Below are positions 25,215-35,269 of a stretch of DNA of 64,000 nt, piece after piece. The translations under genes and the position numbers were made by a program. Positions within the stretch are counted from its first letter, which is position 1; each line of letters starts with the position of its first letter. The notes under the pieces are model-generated. The model was not told where the DNA came from. It saw nothing but the letters and a program-made list of their open reading frames with translations, and searched no databases. The stretch comes from Haliscomenobacter sp. (lineage in GTDB: Bacteria > Bacteroidota > Bacteroidia > Chitinophagales > Saprospiraceae): NCBI GenBank assembly GCA_016713275.1, contig JADJPL010000001.1, positions 486,001-550,000 of the forward strand. Direction: 5' to 3'.

Positions 25215-28126
25215 TTACCGCATAAACTGGTCGAACGTCAGGGAGACATAAAGCATCTGCCCTACGAATGGACCTCCTGCATTGGTGACGTAGTCGTCGC
25301 CAAAAGCATTGGTTGCCCCTGCCTTGATCACCGTCTTAATTGACTTGAGCGGATAATTCCGCTGGACGTTCAACACGCCGAAAGCAGGAATAATGCCATG
25401 GGCAAAACTGTTTTGCCACAGGAACTCATCCTGCCAGCGGTAGTTCAGGTCAAATCCAAGATCTCCGATTGCTTTCCGGTTGGCAAGTCCAATGAGGAAT
25501 TTGTTCTCCGGCATATTGAATCCGCCTTCAAAATCCGGGCGCGGGTTTTGAACGTCGAAAGTGGAATAGGTATAGTGGCCGTAGAGGTTGTACCCCTTGG
25601 GTAGCTGATAGGTAAGCCCCAGCCCGACTCCATTAGACGTTACTTCCTCTGGCGCGTTGGTGGTCGGGCGGAAAGCGCCGACGGAAGCTCCGGCGGGGAG
25701 GGCTCCGGTGAGTTGGGCCTGAACGCCGTAAATAGTAGCTCCTTTGTGGGAGGTGTTGTTAATGGGGCGGACGGTTTCCCCGGTGATGAAATCGTTATAG
25801 GTATTGAAATAAGCATTGAAATCAATCAGCAGCTTCCGGCCGATCAGTCCTTTATACCCAAACTCGATCGCTTTGAGCTTCTCCGGTTTCACGAAGTCGA
25901 GGTCGACGGTTTGCAGGAGGCCGGGATTGGGCTTTCCTGCGAGCACGCTTGCCACGAACGCACTGTACGACTGGTTCGAGTAGGCATTGCCGTTGTGGAT
26001 GCCATAGCGCTCCGCGTTGGATTGGGCGCCGCCGAGCAGGTTGCCCGTACTGGAGGGGAAAAAGATATACTGGCCTTGCGTGCTAGGGTTGCGGAAACCA
26101 GTCTAGAACGAAGCCCGGATGTTGTGCTCCCGATTGGATCCAGCCGTATACACGGCGGCAATCCTGGGGGAAATTTGCCCGTCGAAGTTTTCGTTCTTGT
26201 CGTAGCGCAACGAGCCCGTCAGCTTGATATGCTGATTAAACAGCTGCTTGGAGGCCTGAAGGAAAGCCCCGTATTCGTTGATCTTAATGCGTTCGTTCTC
26301 GCCTTGCCCATCGGGGTTTTCATTAAACACCGTGCCATCAGAGAACAGATCGTACTGCCGGTAATTCCCACCGACGAGGAGTTCAAATGCGGTAACCGGA
26401 ATGATATCCCTGAAGTTGTACCCAAATTCGGAATGGTACAGCCTGGAGTTGTCGACAAACCCGGCGCCGGGAGGGTTGCGCTGGAACAAATCCTTGCGGA
26501 CAGCGTCCACCAAGGTTTTAAACTCGGCGCTACCGGGCTGGGGGATGCCTTTGTCGGCAGCTGCCCGGGCTGCTGCATGCGCTGCAGCTATTTGTGCCGT
26601 ACTCGGAGTGCCTCCTTGCAGGACAGTCGGGAGCAATGCGCCGGCATAGGTTCCGGCATAGGTGGGTACCCATTGGGAGGAGGAGATTTTAGCCCGCTCA
26701 TTGACGAAAGCTCCCAGGGCGCTCAGGTTGTACGAATCGCCATCGTCGGTTTGAGACATGTAGCCGCGCAACCAGAAGTTCGGGTTGCTAAGCTCCAGCT
26801 TGTGGAACTGGATCGAGAAATCCCGAAGCGCATAGCGCTCCCCACCTTGGTACACCGTCGATCCCGAACCATAACGGTACATGTAGGAGGCTTCCAGGTT
26901 GTCATTGATCCGGTAGTGAAGAGCTCCATCAAACTTGATACTCTTTGCGTCCTGATTATCCAGAAGGTCTTCTTCCTTGAAACCAGTGCGGCGAATGTCA
27001 AGGGTAGGAAGCTTGGGAATGTTCGCGGCCAGCAATGCTTGGGCTTGTTGGGGCGTAATGCCTAAGGCTTGAGCAAAATTGCCAGCCAGTGCCTGGGAAA
27101 GCGAACCGGCAACAGCAGCCATGGGAACCAGGATCTGGGATTCGTCTCCGTACATGTTTAAGCCGTCGAAATTAGGTTGGCCGGCGGGAGCAGGGTTGGG
27201 GACGGCTTGGGTGCGTCGTCCGCTCGTGTAGTCATTGGCCGCCCAGTCGGTTGCATCCAGGTAGGAAGCGTTGAGCTTAAAGGCAAATTTTCCGAAGGCT
27301 TTGGCATAGCGGGCGGAATACAACTGATACGGGTTGCTTCCGCCTGCATCGGAGGAGGTGATCCCAACTTTTGCCTGGGCGCTGAATCCTTGATAGTCAA
27401 AAGGGTTCTTGCTGTTCATCAGCAAAATGCCGTTAAAGGCGTTCGGGCCGTAGAGGGCGGAAGCCGCGCCGGGCACCAATTCGACGTTGGCTACGTCAAG
27501 TTCGGAAATCCCTACGATATTCCCTGTTGGGAAGTTGAGTAGCGGGGCGGCATTGTCCATCCAGTCGATCAGCTGAACAAAACGTTCGTTGGCTACGGCC
27601 CCAAATCCTCTGGTGTTGATGGAGGTTAGGGTCATACTGCCCTGGGTTGTTTGTACGCCTTTGAGATTGGAAATGCCGTCGTAAAAATCGGGCGCCGCTG
27701 TCTGCCGGATGGCAATGGCATCCATTTTTCAATGGTTACCGGCGATTCCAGGATGCGTTCTTCCACCCTGGAAGCCGAAATGACCACCTCAGTGGCCAGG
27801 ATACTTTGCGTTTCCAATTCCACCCGAAGGTCGTTTCGCGAACTGGTAACTTCGATCTCCACATTGGCATAGCCGGTATAGGAAAATACCAGCGTAAACG
27901 GAGGCGCTACATCCGTTGCGATCTCGAATTTGCCATCCAGGTCAGAGACCGTTCCGGTCACTTTCCCTTTGATCTGGATGCTGGCGCCAATAAGGGGCTC
28001 TCCGGAATCTTTGTCGAGAATCGTGCCGCTTACCTTAATCTGAGCAGAAGCCCAAAACGGGAAAAGCAACAGCGCAAAAAAGACCAGAAATCCAGGAGAA
28101 AAACGAGGAACAAATTTGGTTTGCAT
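25215..28126 (-). CDS. TonB-dependent outer-membrane receptor, interrupted by a frameshift and an in-frame TAG
   Basis: About 970 residues when joined. A signal peptide (MQTKFVPRF...FWASA-Q) is followed by a carboxypeptidase-regulatory-like domain (VSGTILDKDSGEPLIGASIQIKG) and a plug domain (SINTRGFGAVANERFVQLIDWMD; VELVPGAASALYGPNAFNGILLM). The beta-barrel ends in Phe-Met-Arg (SLTFDQFMR). A run of five T at 27725-27729 (plus strand), expected six, shifts the frame at TIEK-MDAIAI. A TAG at 26103-26105 replaces the Gln in RASFQTGFRNPSTQGQY. The frame is otherwise clean. The ligand is unknown. The VWA gene lies upstream on the same strand. Confidence 0.9.
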
Positions 28127-28229
28127 AGATTAGAAATTGTGTAGTTAAGGAGATAGATGGGCTAGCGGCTAGGTGTGAGAAGTGAGTGCCAAAAAAGAAG
28201 AAAAATAATTTTTAAATACATTGAATATG

Positions 28230-28237
28230 CAAAATTA
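28230..28237 (-). promoter_or_regulatory. Possible -7 element of the TonB receptor gene
   Basis: On the minus strand this reads TAATTTTG, about 104 bp before the start codon. No TTG lies at the expected -33 distance, so support is partial. Nothing else is seen in the 167-bp gap. Confidence 0.3.
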
Positions 28238-28293
28238 ATGCACTGAGCACAACTTTGTTTACGCAATGTTATTTTATTTTTTGAAACGGCGGC

Positions 28294-29751
28294 TCAGGAT
28301 TTTTTACTGCGTTTGATCTGGTTGGAAGGGAGCCTTTTTTTGGGGATCATCCATAGGTCTTTGACGGATGGACCCCAGCACGAGCTTCGCTGAAATTCCG
28401 GCAGGGTGAAGGTGCAGGTTTTGACCAAATCCAAGGCCAAGGGCTCTAACCGGCATCGGTAGTTGTCGAGGTAGATGATTTGTCCGCCTGTTAACTCAGC
28501 CAGGCAAAGGTATTCGGCAAAGGCGTCGGTATTGTCGCTGGTGGTGCTGAGAAAGGTGAGAATGTTGATCGAAATATTTTTTTCGCTGATCTGTTTGGCC
28601 CAGGAGCAAATATCGAGTCCGCCTTCGCGGCAGGTGTTGGCGCCGTCGCTGATCAGAAAGATGGACTTCGATTTGGATGGAGTGTCGGAAAAAAGCTCGG
28701 GCGCAGCCACCAGCATACTGAGCAGGGGAGTGGTGCCGTCGGGGATCAGAAACCGGGCAATGTCATGGATATCTTCTTTGGAAAGCGAGCCGGCTGGTTT
28801 CCATTGCTTCGGCACGGTCCCGCAATCACCTCCAATCGTTCCCATTCCCAGGGCGGTATAGGCGGGAATTTCGGGGAGAAGTTTTTGTACCATTTCCTTC
28901 ATGACCTCAAACCGAGTAGCATTCATGCAGATGACATTCTCCATCACCATAGAACCGGAAATGTCCACCAGAAACAGCAATTCGTCGTAGCGGAAAAGTT
29001 GTAAGTCCTGAAAAAGACGCTGTTGCATACCCAAAAAAACAGACCTGGATTCCGGCGCCTGGTAAGGTAGCAAGCTGTCGGGCAAGGAAAGGACGCTGCT
29101 CTCCCGGCTCATTTGAAGGGAATCGGCCAGCGTCTAGGCTATTCGAGCGCGCGGTTTGATTCTCTGGGTTCGCGATCAGCGCTTGGTGGAAATACCGGTA
29201 CGCCCGCTCCAGAGATCGGCGGTGGACGTGCCCGTGCAGAGGCAATCCGGCCTTGCGGTGTTCTCCGGTACCCTGGTCCAATAAAACCGCGTACCCCAGG
29301 GCATTCAGGATAATGCTCGGAGTTCGTTATTTTCCTTGCGCTCCAATAGTTCGGCGCTCTGGCGAAGTGGGGCGATGGCTCGCCCTGGTTTATCGCTGTA
29401 GAGGAAAGAGGCGCCCTGATAAAAGGAGCACAACGCGCTTTTGAGGGCGAATTCGGGATCGTCCGGAGGAAGGAGGCGCTGGGCTTTGGTAAGCACCGAA
29501 ATTGCTTTTTGGTGCCTGCCGGTGCGCCCGAGGCTCAGACCATAAGAAAGGGCAAACTGAAAATTTCCAGGCGCTTTTTCATAAGCCCGCTGAAACTGCT
29601 TTCGAGCAAGCACAAACTTGCCTTCTGCATAGAATAGCGTGCCCTGATAGTTTAACCTGTAGGCGGCTTTACCCGCTTCTTTGGGAGGTAAAGCGGAGGA
29701 AAAACTCGGATTGAAAAAAAACAGAAACAAAAAACAGGAAATCCTGGGCAT
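28294..29751 (-). CDS. Exported TPR + von Willebrand factor A protein, two frameshifts
   Basis: About 485 residues if the frames are joined. A signal peptide (MPRISCFLFLFFFNPSFSSA) is followed by TPR-like repeats (LNYQGTLFYAEGKFVLARKQFQRAYEKAPGN; YRYFHQALIANPEN). A VWA domain follows with a MIDAS motif (LFLVDISGSM, then T in DGTTPLLSM and the ISDGANT loop). Frames change near 29314-29320 and near 29127-29140, each fixable by one base. The VWA part could alternatively start at MSRESSVLS (29112) as a separate gene, but TPR sequence runs into it without a gap. The family is often labelled BatA/CaCC-like; the role here is unknown. Confidence 0.65.
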
Positions 29752-29814
29752 TTAAGGGAAAACTGGTCCGGGACAAATGTAGGCAGGGCGTTTTAGGTTT
29801 CAAATAAAGAAGGG

Positions 29815-30240
29815 TCAAAGGACTAAAGGTTTGACGATAATATCCACCCTCCGGTTTTTCCTTCGGCCTTCCCAGGTATTGTTATCATAGAGCGGATTCA
29901 GCTCGCCGAAGTCTTTGAGCAAAATCTGGTCTTTGGGAATTCCTTTTTCGATCAGTTTTTGAAATGCCCGTTCGCTGCGAAACTGGGACAAGACCTGGTT
30001 GTATTCTTTTCCACCAATATCGTCCGTATGCCCATGAATACTGATCTCGTGGTCCTCCAGACCAGGGATGCCGTCGAGCCATTGATACAATTCTTCGGTT
30101 TGTTCCGGATCGATGTAGTACGATCCTCCGCCAAAGTAAATGCTGAAGATGTAATAGGGCTCAGGGTCTTTCCCGGGTTGGGCTTGGAGATGCCCAAACA
30201 GGGAAAGTAAACAGATAGAGAAGAGGAGGATTGGGCGCAT
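29815..30240 (-). CDS. Small exported OmpA-family protein
   Basis: 141 residues: a signal peptide (MRPILLFSICLLSLFGHLQA-Q), then a compact OmpA-like peptidoglycan-binding domain (EISIHGHTDDIGGKEYNQVLSQFRSERAFQKLIEKGI...GRRKNRRVDIIV). The TD...N..LS..RA and NRRVDI motifs are typical. With no barrel it is a periplasmic peptidoglycan-binding protein. It lies 63 bp upstream of the TPR-VWA gene on the same strand. Confidence 0.85.
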   Translation of the reverse strand: MRPILLFSICLLSLFGHLQAQPGKDPEPYYIFSIYFGGGSYYIDPEQTEELYQWLDGIPGLEDHEISIHGHTDDIGGKEYNQVLSQFRSERAFQKLIEKGIPKDQILLKDFGELNPLYDNNTWEGRRKNRRVDIIVKPLVL

Positions 30241-30311
30241 AGGGAACTGTTTTTCAACGGAATTCCCTACAATTTAAATCATTCATGCCAACGTGTAAAG
30301 AGGGCAACCGC

Positions 30312-30983
30312 TCAGAGGATAAACCTTGCAGCAATGAACTGGCCGATAAACCCCATCAGATACCCTCCCCAGAGATCCATCGGTTCGTGAGGGCGAAGCA
30401 ATAGCCGGGCGCTTCCTACCAACCCGGCCAGGACGATAACCGATAAAAGAATCCCATGCATGCCAAAGGAAAAAGGCAACGACCCGCTGGGAAGAATTGG
30501 CGTGAAGGCGTAGTTGGGGTAAAGGGTCAGCGTTAGAACGATGACGCCTAAAAGCCCGCCCATGCCGGCTGCATGGACGCTGATTTTAGAAAAAATATTG
30601 ACCAGGAAGGCCAGAAACAAGGTAATAGTAGCGCCGAGCGTGAAGCTGCTGAACAGGGGCGGGATCTGGCCGTTGTCCAGAAAATTGCGGAACAGCCATA
30701 AATAAAACATTCCCGTAATAACAAACGGCCCGATCCGGTCTTGCGGCGAGGGCATCTCCAGGGAGCGTAACAGACCCGTGAACCGAAGCATTAGAATAGC
30801 TACCCCGGGAATGAAACAGGAGGAGAGAAAAACGCGCAGGAGCAACAGCTTGCTCGATGGGTCGCTCATGTGATTCACCCCAAAAAGATAAGGGTTGACC
30901 GCAAGCAAAAAGACCAGCGTGTAAGTGAGTATCAGCAACGGATGGAACAAAAAGGAAGCCAGCCGGGCAAACGCATGAAGCAT
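30312..30983 (-). CDS. Integral membrane protein, PAP2-like fold without complete motifs
   Basis: About 223 residues from MLHAFARLASFLFHPLLILTY, with six or seven predicted hydrophobic segments. KISVHAAGMGG resembles PAP2 phosphatase motif 2 (S-x-H), but no clear motif 1 (K-x6-RP) is visible. An active lipid phosphatase is therefore uncertain. Related genes in this phylum are annotated as PAP2-like or hypothetical. The upstream extension to 31067 is less likely to be translated. Confidence 0.6.
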   Translation of the reverse strand: MLHAFARLASFLFHPLLILTYTLVFLLAVNPYLFGVNHMSDPSSKLLLLRVFLSSCFIPGVAILMLRFTGLLRSLEMPSPQDRIGPFVITGMFYLWLFRNFLDNGQIPPLFSSFTLGATITLFLAFLVNIFSKISVHAAGMGGLLGVIVLTLTLYPNYAFTPILPSGSLPFSFGMHGILLSVIVLAGLVGSARLLLRPHEPMDLWGGYLMGFIGQFIAARFIL

Positions 30984-31096
30984 AATGTGATGTTTTTCTG
31001 ATTTTCGAGGCTCAAAGGTAGGGTTCTGCATTAGTTGATCGTGTATTCGGACCAGAAATTCCACCAAAGCTCATTTCTTGATTAGCGAAATGGAGT

Positions 31097-31110
31097 CCCG
31101 TCGCAACAAG
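31097..31110 (+). repeat. Single copy of the CCCGTCGCAACAAG repeat
   Basis: This 14-nt sequence matches one arm of the 16-bp inverted repeat at 34991-35063. Here it stands alone in the gap between hutH and the membrane protein gene. It may be a remnant of a small mobile or structural repeat. Confidence 0.45.
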
Positions 31111-31126
31111 GCTATTGTAAGACCTT

Positions 31127-32635
31127 TTATGCCACCTGCGAAGCGCCGTCCGATAACTCCCGGAGGAAAGTTATCGTTTGGTGGATATCTCCGCTCAGAA
31201 CCCGGTCTTCTTCCAGCCTCGGAACGACCTTCCGGTAACGGTCGAGCAACCCCTGGAGCTCTGGCGAGGTGCGTAAAGGTAGCCGGAATTCCAACGCCTG
31301 CGCTGCGGTCATGAACTCAATCGCCAGGATACGTTCCAGGTTTTCGACGATACGGAGCGTTTTGGTGGCCGCGTTCGCCGCCATACTGACGTGGTCTTCC
31401 TGGAGGTTGCTGGAAACGATCGAATCTACGGATGCCGGGGTGGCCAGTTGTTTGTTCTGGCTGACCGCCGATGCGGCCGTATATTGGGGGATCATCAATC
31501 CCGAATTCAAACCAGGCTCCGGAGTCAGGAAAGGAGGAAGCCCCCTCTTTCCGGAGATCAATTGATAGGTTCTGCGTTCGGAAATATTCCCCAGTTCGGA
31601 AAGCGCGATGCCCAGATAATCCAGCACCAGGGCGAGCGGCTGGGCATGAAAGTTTCCTCCGGAAAGGATGCAGTCGTCCTGAGGAAAAATATTGGGATTA
31701 TCCGTGACGGAATTGACTTCAACCTGCAGCACCTCGATCGCGTGCTGAATAGCAGCCCACGAGGCCCCATGAACCTGAGGGATGCAGCGGAAGGCATAGG
31801 GGTCTTGCACATGCGCCTTGGTTTTGTTCATCAGCGGGCTGCCTTCGAGTAGCCTGCGGATTTCAGCGGCGGTCCGGATTTGCCCGGGGTGAGGGCGGAT
31901 TTCTTGTATGCGGGCGTCAAAAGGCGTCAGGCTGCAGTCGAAGCCATCGACCGCCAGCGCGCCGCAAACATTGGAAAGATGGAAGAGCCTGCCGGCCTCC
32001 AGAAGGCACCAGACCGCATAGGCAGAAGAAAACTGGGTTCCATTCAGCAGCGCGATACCTTCTTTGGATTCCAGTTGAAGCGGCTCCAGCCCAAGCTGGC
32101 GAAGCACTTCGGAAGCCGGTCTGCGCTGCCCTTTGAAAATTACCTCCCCTTCTCCGATCAGGGGAAGGCTTAAATGGGCCAAAGGCGCCAGATCTCCCGA
32201 AGCTCCAAGAGACCCCAGCTGATAAATCACGGGAAGGATGTCTTCATTGTAAAACAAAACAAGCCGGTTGACGACCTGTTCGCGAACGCCGGAATACCCG
32301 TAGGCAAGGCTTTGGATTTTCAGAAACAGCATTAAGCGGACGATGTGCAAAGGAACTTCCTCTCCTATGCCGCAAGCGTGCGACCGAAGCAGGTTGTGCT
32401 GCAGGGTTTGGGTCTGTTCCTGGGAGATCCGGATGTCGTATAAAGCGCCAAAGCCCGTGTTGATTCCATAGAAGGGCTCCTGCGAAGTTCTCAGTTTTTG
32501 CTCCAGGTAAGCCCGGCACTCCCGGATACGGGCGGTCGCTTTTTCTGAAAGAGCTAGCCGGCTTTGCTGGTGGAGGGTTTCGCGGAGCGTATTCAGGCTA
32601 AGAAATTCGGGACCGATGAAATGGGTTCTTCGCAT
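31127..32635 (-). CDS. hutH: Histidine ammonia-lyase HutH
   Basis: 502 residues from MRRTHFIGPEFLSL. The Ala-Ser-Gly that forms the MIO cofactor is in LGSLGASGDLAPLAHLSLPLIGEGEV. Other family motifs: FYGINTGFGALYDIRI, GLALLNGTQFSSAYA-like, QDPYAFRCIPQVHGA, PQYTAASAVSQNKQLATPASVDSI. It converts histidine to urocanate. No other hut genes are adjacent, so HAL-type aromatic lyases of other specificity cannot be excluded. Thirteen more codons exist upstream to an alternative start. Confidence 0.92.
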   Translation of the reverse strand: MRRTHFIGPEFLSLNTLRETLHQQSRLALSEKATARIRECRAYLEQKLRTSQEPFYGINTGFGALYDIRISQEQTQTLQHNLLRSHACGIGEEVPLHIVRLMLFLKIQSLAYGYSGVREQVVNRLVLFYNEDILPVIYQLGSLGASGDLAPLAHLSLPLIGEGEVIFKGQRRPASEVLRQLGLEPLQLESKEGIALLNGTQFSSAYAVWCLLEAGRLFHLSNVCGALAVDGFDCSLTPFDARIQEIRPHPGQIRTAAEIRRLLEGSPLMNKTKAHVQDPYAFRCIPQVHGASWAAIQHAIEVLQVEVNSVTDNPNIFPQDDCILSGGNFHAQPLALVLDYLGIALSELGNISERRTYQLISGKRGLPPFLTPEPGLNSGLMIPQYTAASAVSQNKQLATPASVDSIVSSNLQEDHVSMAANAATKTLRIVENLERILAIEFMTAAQALEFRLPLRTSPELQGLLDRYRKVVPRLEEDRVLSGDIHQTITFLRELSDGASQVA

Positions 32636-32965
32636 AGCTGGAATTTTTTTATGAACAGTCAGCGAGGCATACAACGCTACCTGAAAAACAGAACTCTTTT
32701 CGAGTTTAGATCGGTAGAAGGCAAATTTACGGTTTACGCTAATTTGAGGGAGAAAAGTTATTGCAAACCGCGTTCTCGCCGGTAAAGTTAAAGCCAGGTT
32801 AAATAAAACCCGCTCAAGTTACTTTTAATCAGGACCATGCGTTTAAACTTATGAAAAAACGGCTCCGAACCCTGACCCGAAGGAAGACTCCCGATCCGAA
32901 GGTCGGCGGTTTGAAGCAATTGACGTATTTTCGCGAAATAATTGGTCATCATTAAACTCGATGTT

Positions 32966-33498
32966 ATGAAAAAAAGTGGATTGGCTACCGCACTAAAGAG
33001 AACGTTTTTTTCCTTCTCCATGGTGTTCTTTTTACTTTAGCCGCTCAAGCCCAGCGGATTGCTTTTGTCGATGTCAATAAAGTCCTGGAAAGCGTCCCCG
33101 AATACACCACCGCCCAAGGGGAACTGGATGCGCTGGCCGCGCGATGGCGCCAGGAAATCGCTCAGGAATACGACAAAATTAAAGGTCTGTACAACCGCTA
33201 CCAGGCAGAACAAGTCTTGCTGAGCGATGAAGCCCGCCGTCAGCGCGAGGAAGAGATTATGGCTATGGAGAAAGACGTGCGCGATATGCAAAGGACGAAA
33301 TTCGGCCCCGATGGCTCCCTGTTCCAGCGGCGTCAGGAACTGGTCCGCCCTATTCAGGATAAAATCTATGCGACCATTGAGCGCTATGCCCAGGAAAGAG
33401 GTTTTGACTTTATCTTCGACCGGAGCAGCTCTGCCGGGATCATTTTCTCTAACCCGATTTACGACAAAACGGAGGATATCATCCGGATGCTTAAATAA
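32966..33498 (+). CDS. OmpH/Skp family periplasmic chaperone (first copy), signal-peptide frameshift
   Basis: About 177 residues when repaired. The start MKKSGLATALKRTFFSFSMVFF leads into a signal peptide in which TTT at 33036-33038 should be TTTT. Adding one T restores FLLLAAQAQRIAFVDVNKVLESVPEYTTAQGELDALAARW, the OmpH start, and then a coiled coil (EEEIMAMEKDVRDMQ) and DKIYATIERYAQERGFDFIFDRS. Skp-type proteins hold outer-membrane proteins in the periplasm. It lies 87 bp before a second copy. Confidence 0.88.
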
Positions 33499-33585
33499 TG
33501 CATTCAAGAACGCGTGCACAAGAAAAAGGGAAGAAAAGCGTACCTTTGCACCGCCTTTTAATTTTAATTCAGGAAAAACAAAACG

Positions 33586-34098
33586 ATGAAACATTGGATT
33601 AAGAATTCGGCCCTTGCTTTGGCGTTTCTGGCTTTGGCATTGGTAGGCGCACAGGCGCAAAAATTCGGCTACGTGAATTCCGCTGCGCTGATCGCTGAGC
33701 TTCCAGAGGTTAAGCAGGCAGATGCGACCATCGAAGCCCTTCAGAAACAGCTTCAAAAGAAAGGACAGGAAATGGTTCAGAAATTCCAGGCCGACTATGC
33801 GGAAGTGCAGCGCAAGGCCGACAATGGAGAACTTTCCCCGAAACAACAGGAAGAAGAAGCCAAACGTCTGGAAACAGAACAAACCAAGATTGAACAGTTT
33901 GAGCAGGAAAGCATGCAGCAAATCCAGGCCAAACGAAATGAACTGCTCAAGCCGATTTACGATAAGGTCAATCAGGCGATGAAAGAAGTTGCCGAAGAGA
34001 ACGGATTCCAGTTCATTTTTGACCAAAGCGTGTTGCTCTACTTCGATCCAACCGCCGATGCAACGCCTCTGATCAAAAAGAAATTGGGGATCAGCTAA
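33586..34098 (+). CDS. OmpH/Skp family periplasmic chaperone (second copy)
   Basis: 170 residues and intact. Signal peptide SALALAFLALALVGAQA-Q, then KFGYVNSAALIAELPEVKQADATIEALQKQLQKKGQEMVQKF and a long charged coiled coil ending in DKVNQAMKEVAEENGFQFIFDQS. Tandem skp genes are usual in Bacteroidetes, downstream of bamA in many. A TACCTTTG -7-like box is at 33541-33548 without a clear -33 element. Confidence 0.92.
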   Translation: MKHWIKNSALALAFLALALVGAQAQKFGYVNSAALIAELPEVKQADATIEALQKQLQKKGQEMVQKFQADYAEVQRKADNGELSPKQQEEEAKRLETEQTKIEQFEQESMQQIQAKRNELLKPIYDKVNQAMKEVAEENGFQFIFDQSVLLYFDPTADATPLIKKKLGIS

Positions 34099-34129
34099 CC
34101 GGGTCAAACGCCCTTCTTTTTGACTCCGT

Positions 34130-34182
34130 AAAACCATCCGCCCCGCATTCTTTTCTCTAAGAAGCGGGGCGGACGGTTTTTA
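34130..34182. terminator. Bidirectional terminator between skp and trmB
   Basis: AAAACCATCCGCCCCGC pairs with GCGGGGCGGACGGTTTTT (one A-C mismatch), with an inner TTCTT/AAGAA stem in the loop. It ends both convergent genes. Confidence 0.9.
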
Positions 34183-34195
34183 CCCCTTCGGGGTG

Positions 34196-34888
34196 CTAAA
34201 GACTGAACTGCAAGTATTTAATTGCCTTTCCCGAGGAAAGGTGCATCCGCTCGTAGAAGGTTTTGATCTCCAGTTCCGGCAACGGAAGGGCGTCCAGGCG
34301 GTAGATCCCATCCTCCTGAACGTGTATGCGCGCCCCGGGAGTCGCAGCAACCGTTTCAACCGAATAGGCAAACAACCCGGGATCGTCGGTTTTTAGATGC
34401 ACCAAGCCCCCAGGGGCTAGCAAGCGGCGGTATCTGTCCAAAAACCGGGAAGCAGTAAGCCTCCTGTTGGCTTTTCCATTTTGGGGAAACGGATCTGGAA
34501 AGGTAATCCAGATCTCCTGAATTTCCTGAGGCGCAAAAAACACCTCGATCAATTCAATGCGGGTACGCAGAAAAGCCACATTGGAGAGCCCTTCTTCCAA
34601 TGCCGTTTTGGCGCCCCGCCATATCCGCGCGCCTTTCACGTCTACCCCGATAAAGTTTCGTTGGGGGTAAAGTCGGCCCAGCCCAAGAGAATATTCTCCC
34701 CGCCCGCAAGCCAACTCCAGCGTGATCGGGTAGGCATTCCCAAAATGCGCTTCTGCCCACCTGCCCTTCAAGTCGGCGGGCTTGCCTTCCGCCCCAACTA
34801 ACTCCGGGTTCTTGGTTTCGTAGTTCTCGTATACATTCGGAAATTGCAGTATTTCCGCAAACTTTTGGAGCTTGTTCCGCCTGCTCAT
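34196..34888 (-). CDS. trmB: tRNA (guanine-N7)-methyltransferase TrmB
   Basis: 230 residues. The SAM motif is ITLELACGRGEYSLGLGRLYP. FIGVDVKGARIWRGAKTALEEG and ITFPDPFPQNGKANRRLTASRFLDRYRRLLAPGGLVHLKTDD carry the TrmB signature (D-P-W/F-P-K/Q). It makes m7G46 in tRNA. It is intact. Confidence 0.94.
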   Translation of the reverse strand: MSRRNKLQKFAEILQFPNVYENYETKNPELVGAEGKPADLKGRWAEAHFGNAYPITLELACGRGEYSLGLGRLYPQRNFIGVDVKGARIWRGAKTALEEGLSNVAFLRTRIELIEVFFAPQEIQEIWITFPDPFPQNGKANRRLTASRFLDRYRRLLAPGGLVHLKTDDPGLFAYSVETVAATPGARIHVQEDGIYRLDALPLPELEIKTFYERMHLSSGKAIKYLQFSL

Positions 34889-34990
34889 GCTTCCTGTGCT
34901 GTAGGTCTCTAAAATTAAAAGAACAAAAATAATAGACCCGCAGGGATATTTACCTCAAACGGAGGGTTTACGCTTTATTTCTATCCAATC

Positions 34991-35063
34991 GACTTGTTGC
35001 GACGGGTCAGCGTGGTGGGATAATAGCGATTTTAAACCTGCGATGATCCCGTCGCAACAAGTC
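34991..35063. repeat. Perfect 16-bp inverted repeat in a 381-bp intergenic region
   Basis: GACTTGTTGCGACGGG (34991-35006) and CCCGTCGCAACAAGTC (35048-35063) enclose 41 bp. One arm recurs at 31097-31110. No T-run follows, so a terminator is unlikely. It could be a MITE-like remnant, an operator, or a cruciform-forming repeat. Apart from this repeat, nothing recognisable lies in 34889-35269. Confidence 0.6.
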
Positions 35064-35269
35064 TAATATAGAGTACGCTCCGGCTGGGTTATTGTACGGA
35101 GAGGGGCAGCTATTTCTGGAAGATGCTGGGAGGCTACTATCTCCTTTTTGGGTAAATCAGACAAAGAGCGGGGCGCTTGCCGGCCATAAGTCAACCTGCC
35201 GACAATTTTGCCGCGCAGCCCAATGGATAATTGTTTATTTTTAAATGCGATGTAAAACACCGTACGCAT

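Noticed and set aside
3174..26105. Reassignment of TAA/TAG to Gln, or a suppressor tRNA made by the tRNA array
   Set aside because: TAA, TAG and TGA all end many intact genes here, so the code is standard. The array copies lack the 5' acceptor strand and anticodon loop and cannot be tRNAs.
25713..27065. 450-codon plus-strand frame opposite the TonB receptor
   Set aside because: The receptor on the minus strand has clear plug and barrel motifs; the plus-strand frame has none.
33037..34137. 366-codon minus-strand frame across both skp genes
   Set aside because: It is antisense to two recognised OmpH/Skp genes and spans their intergenic gap; no domain is visible.
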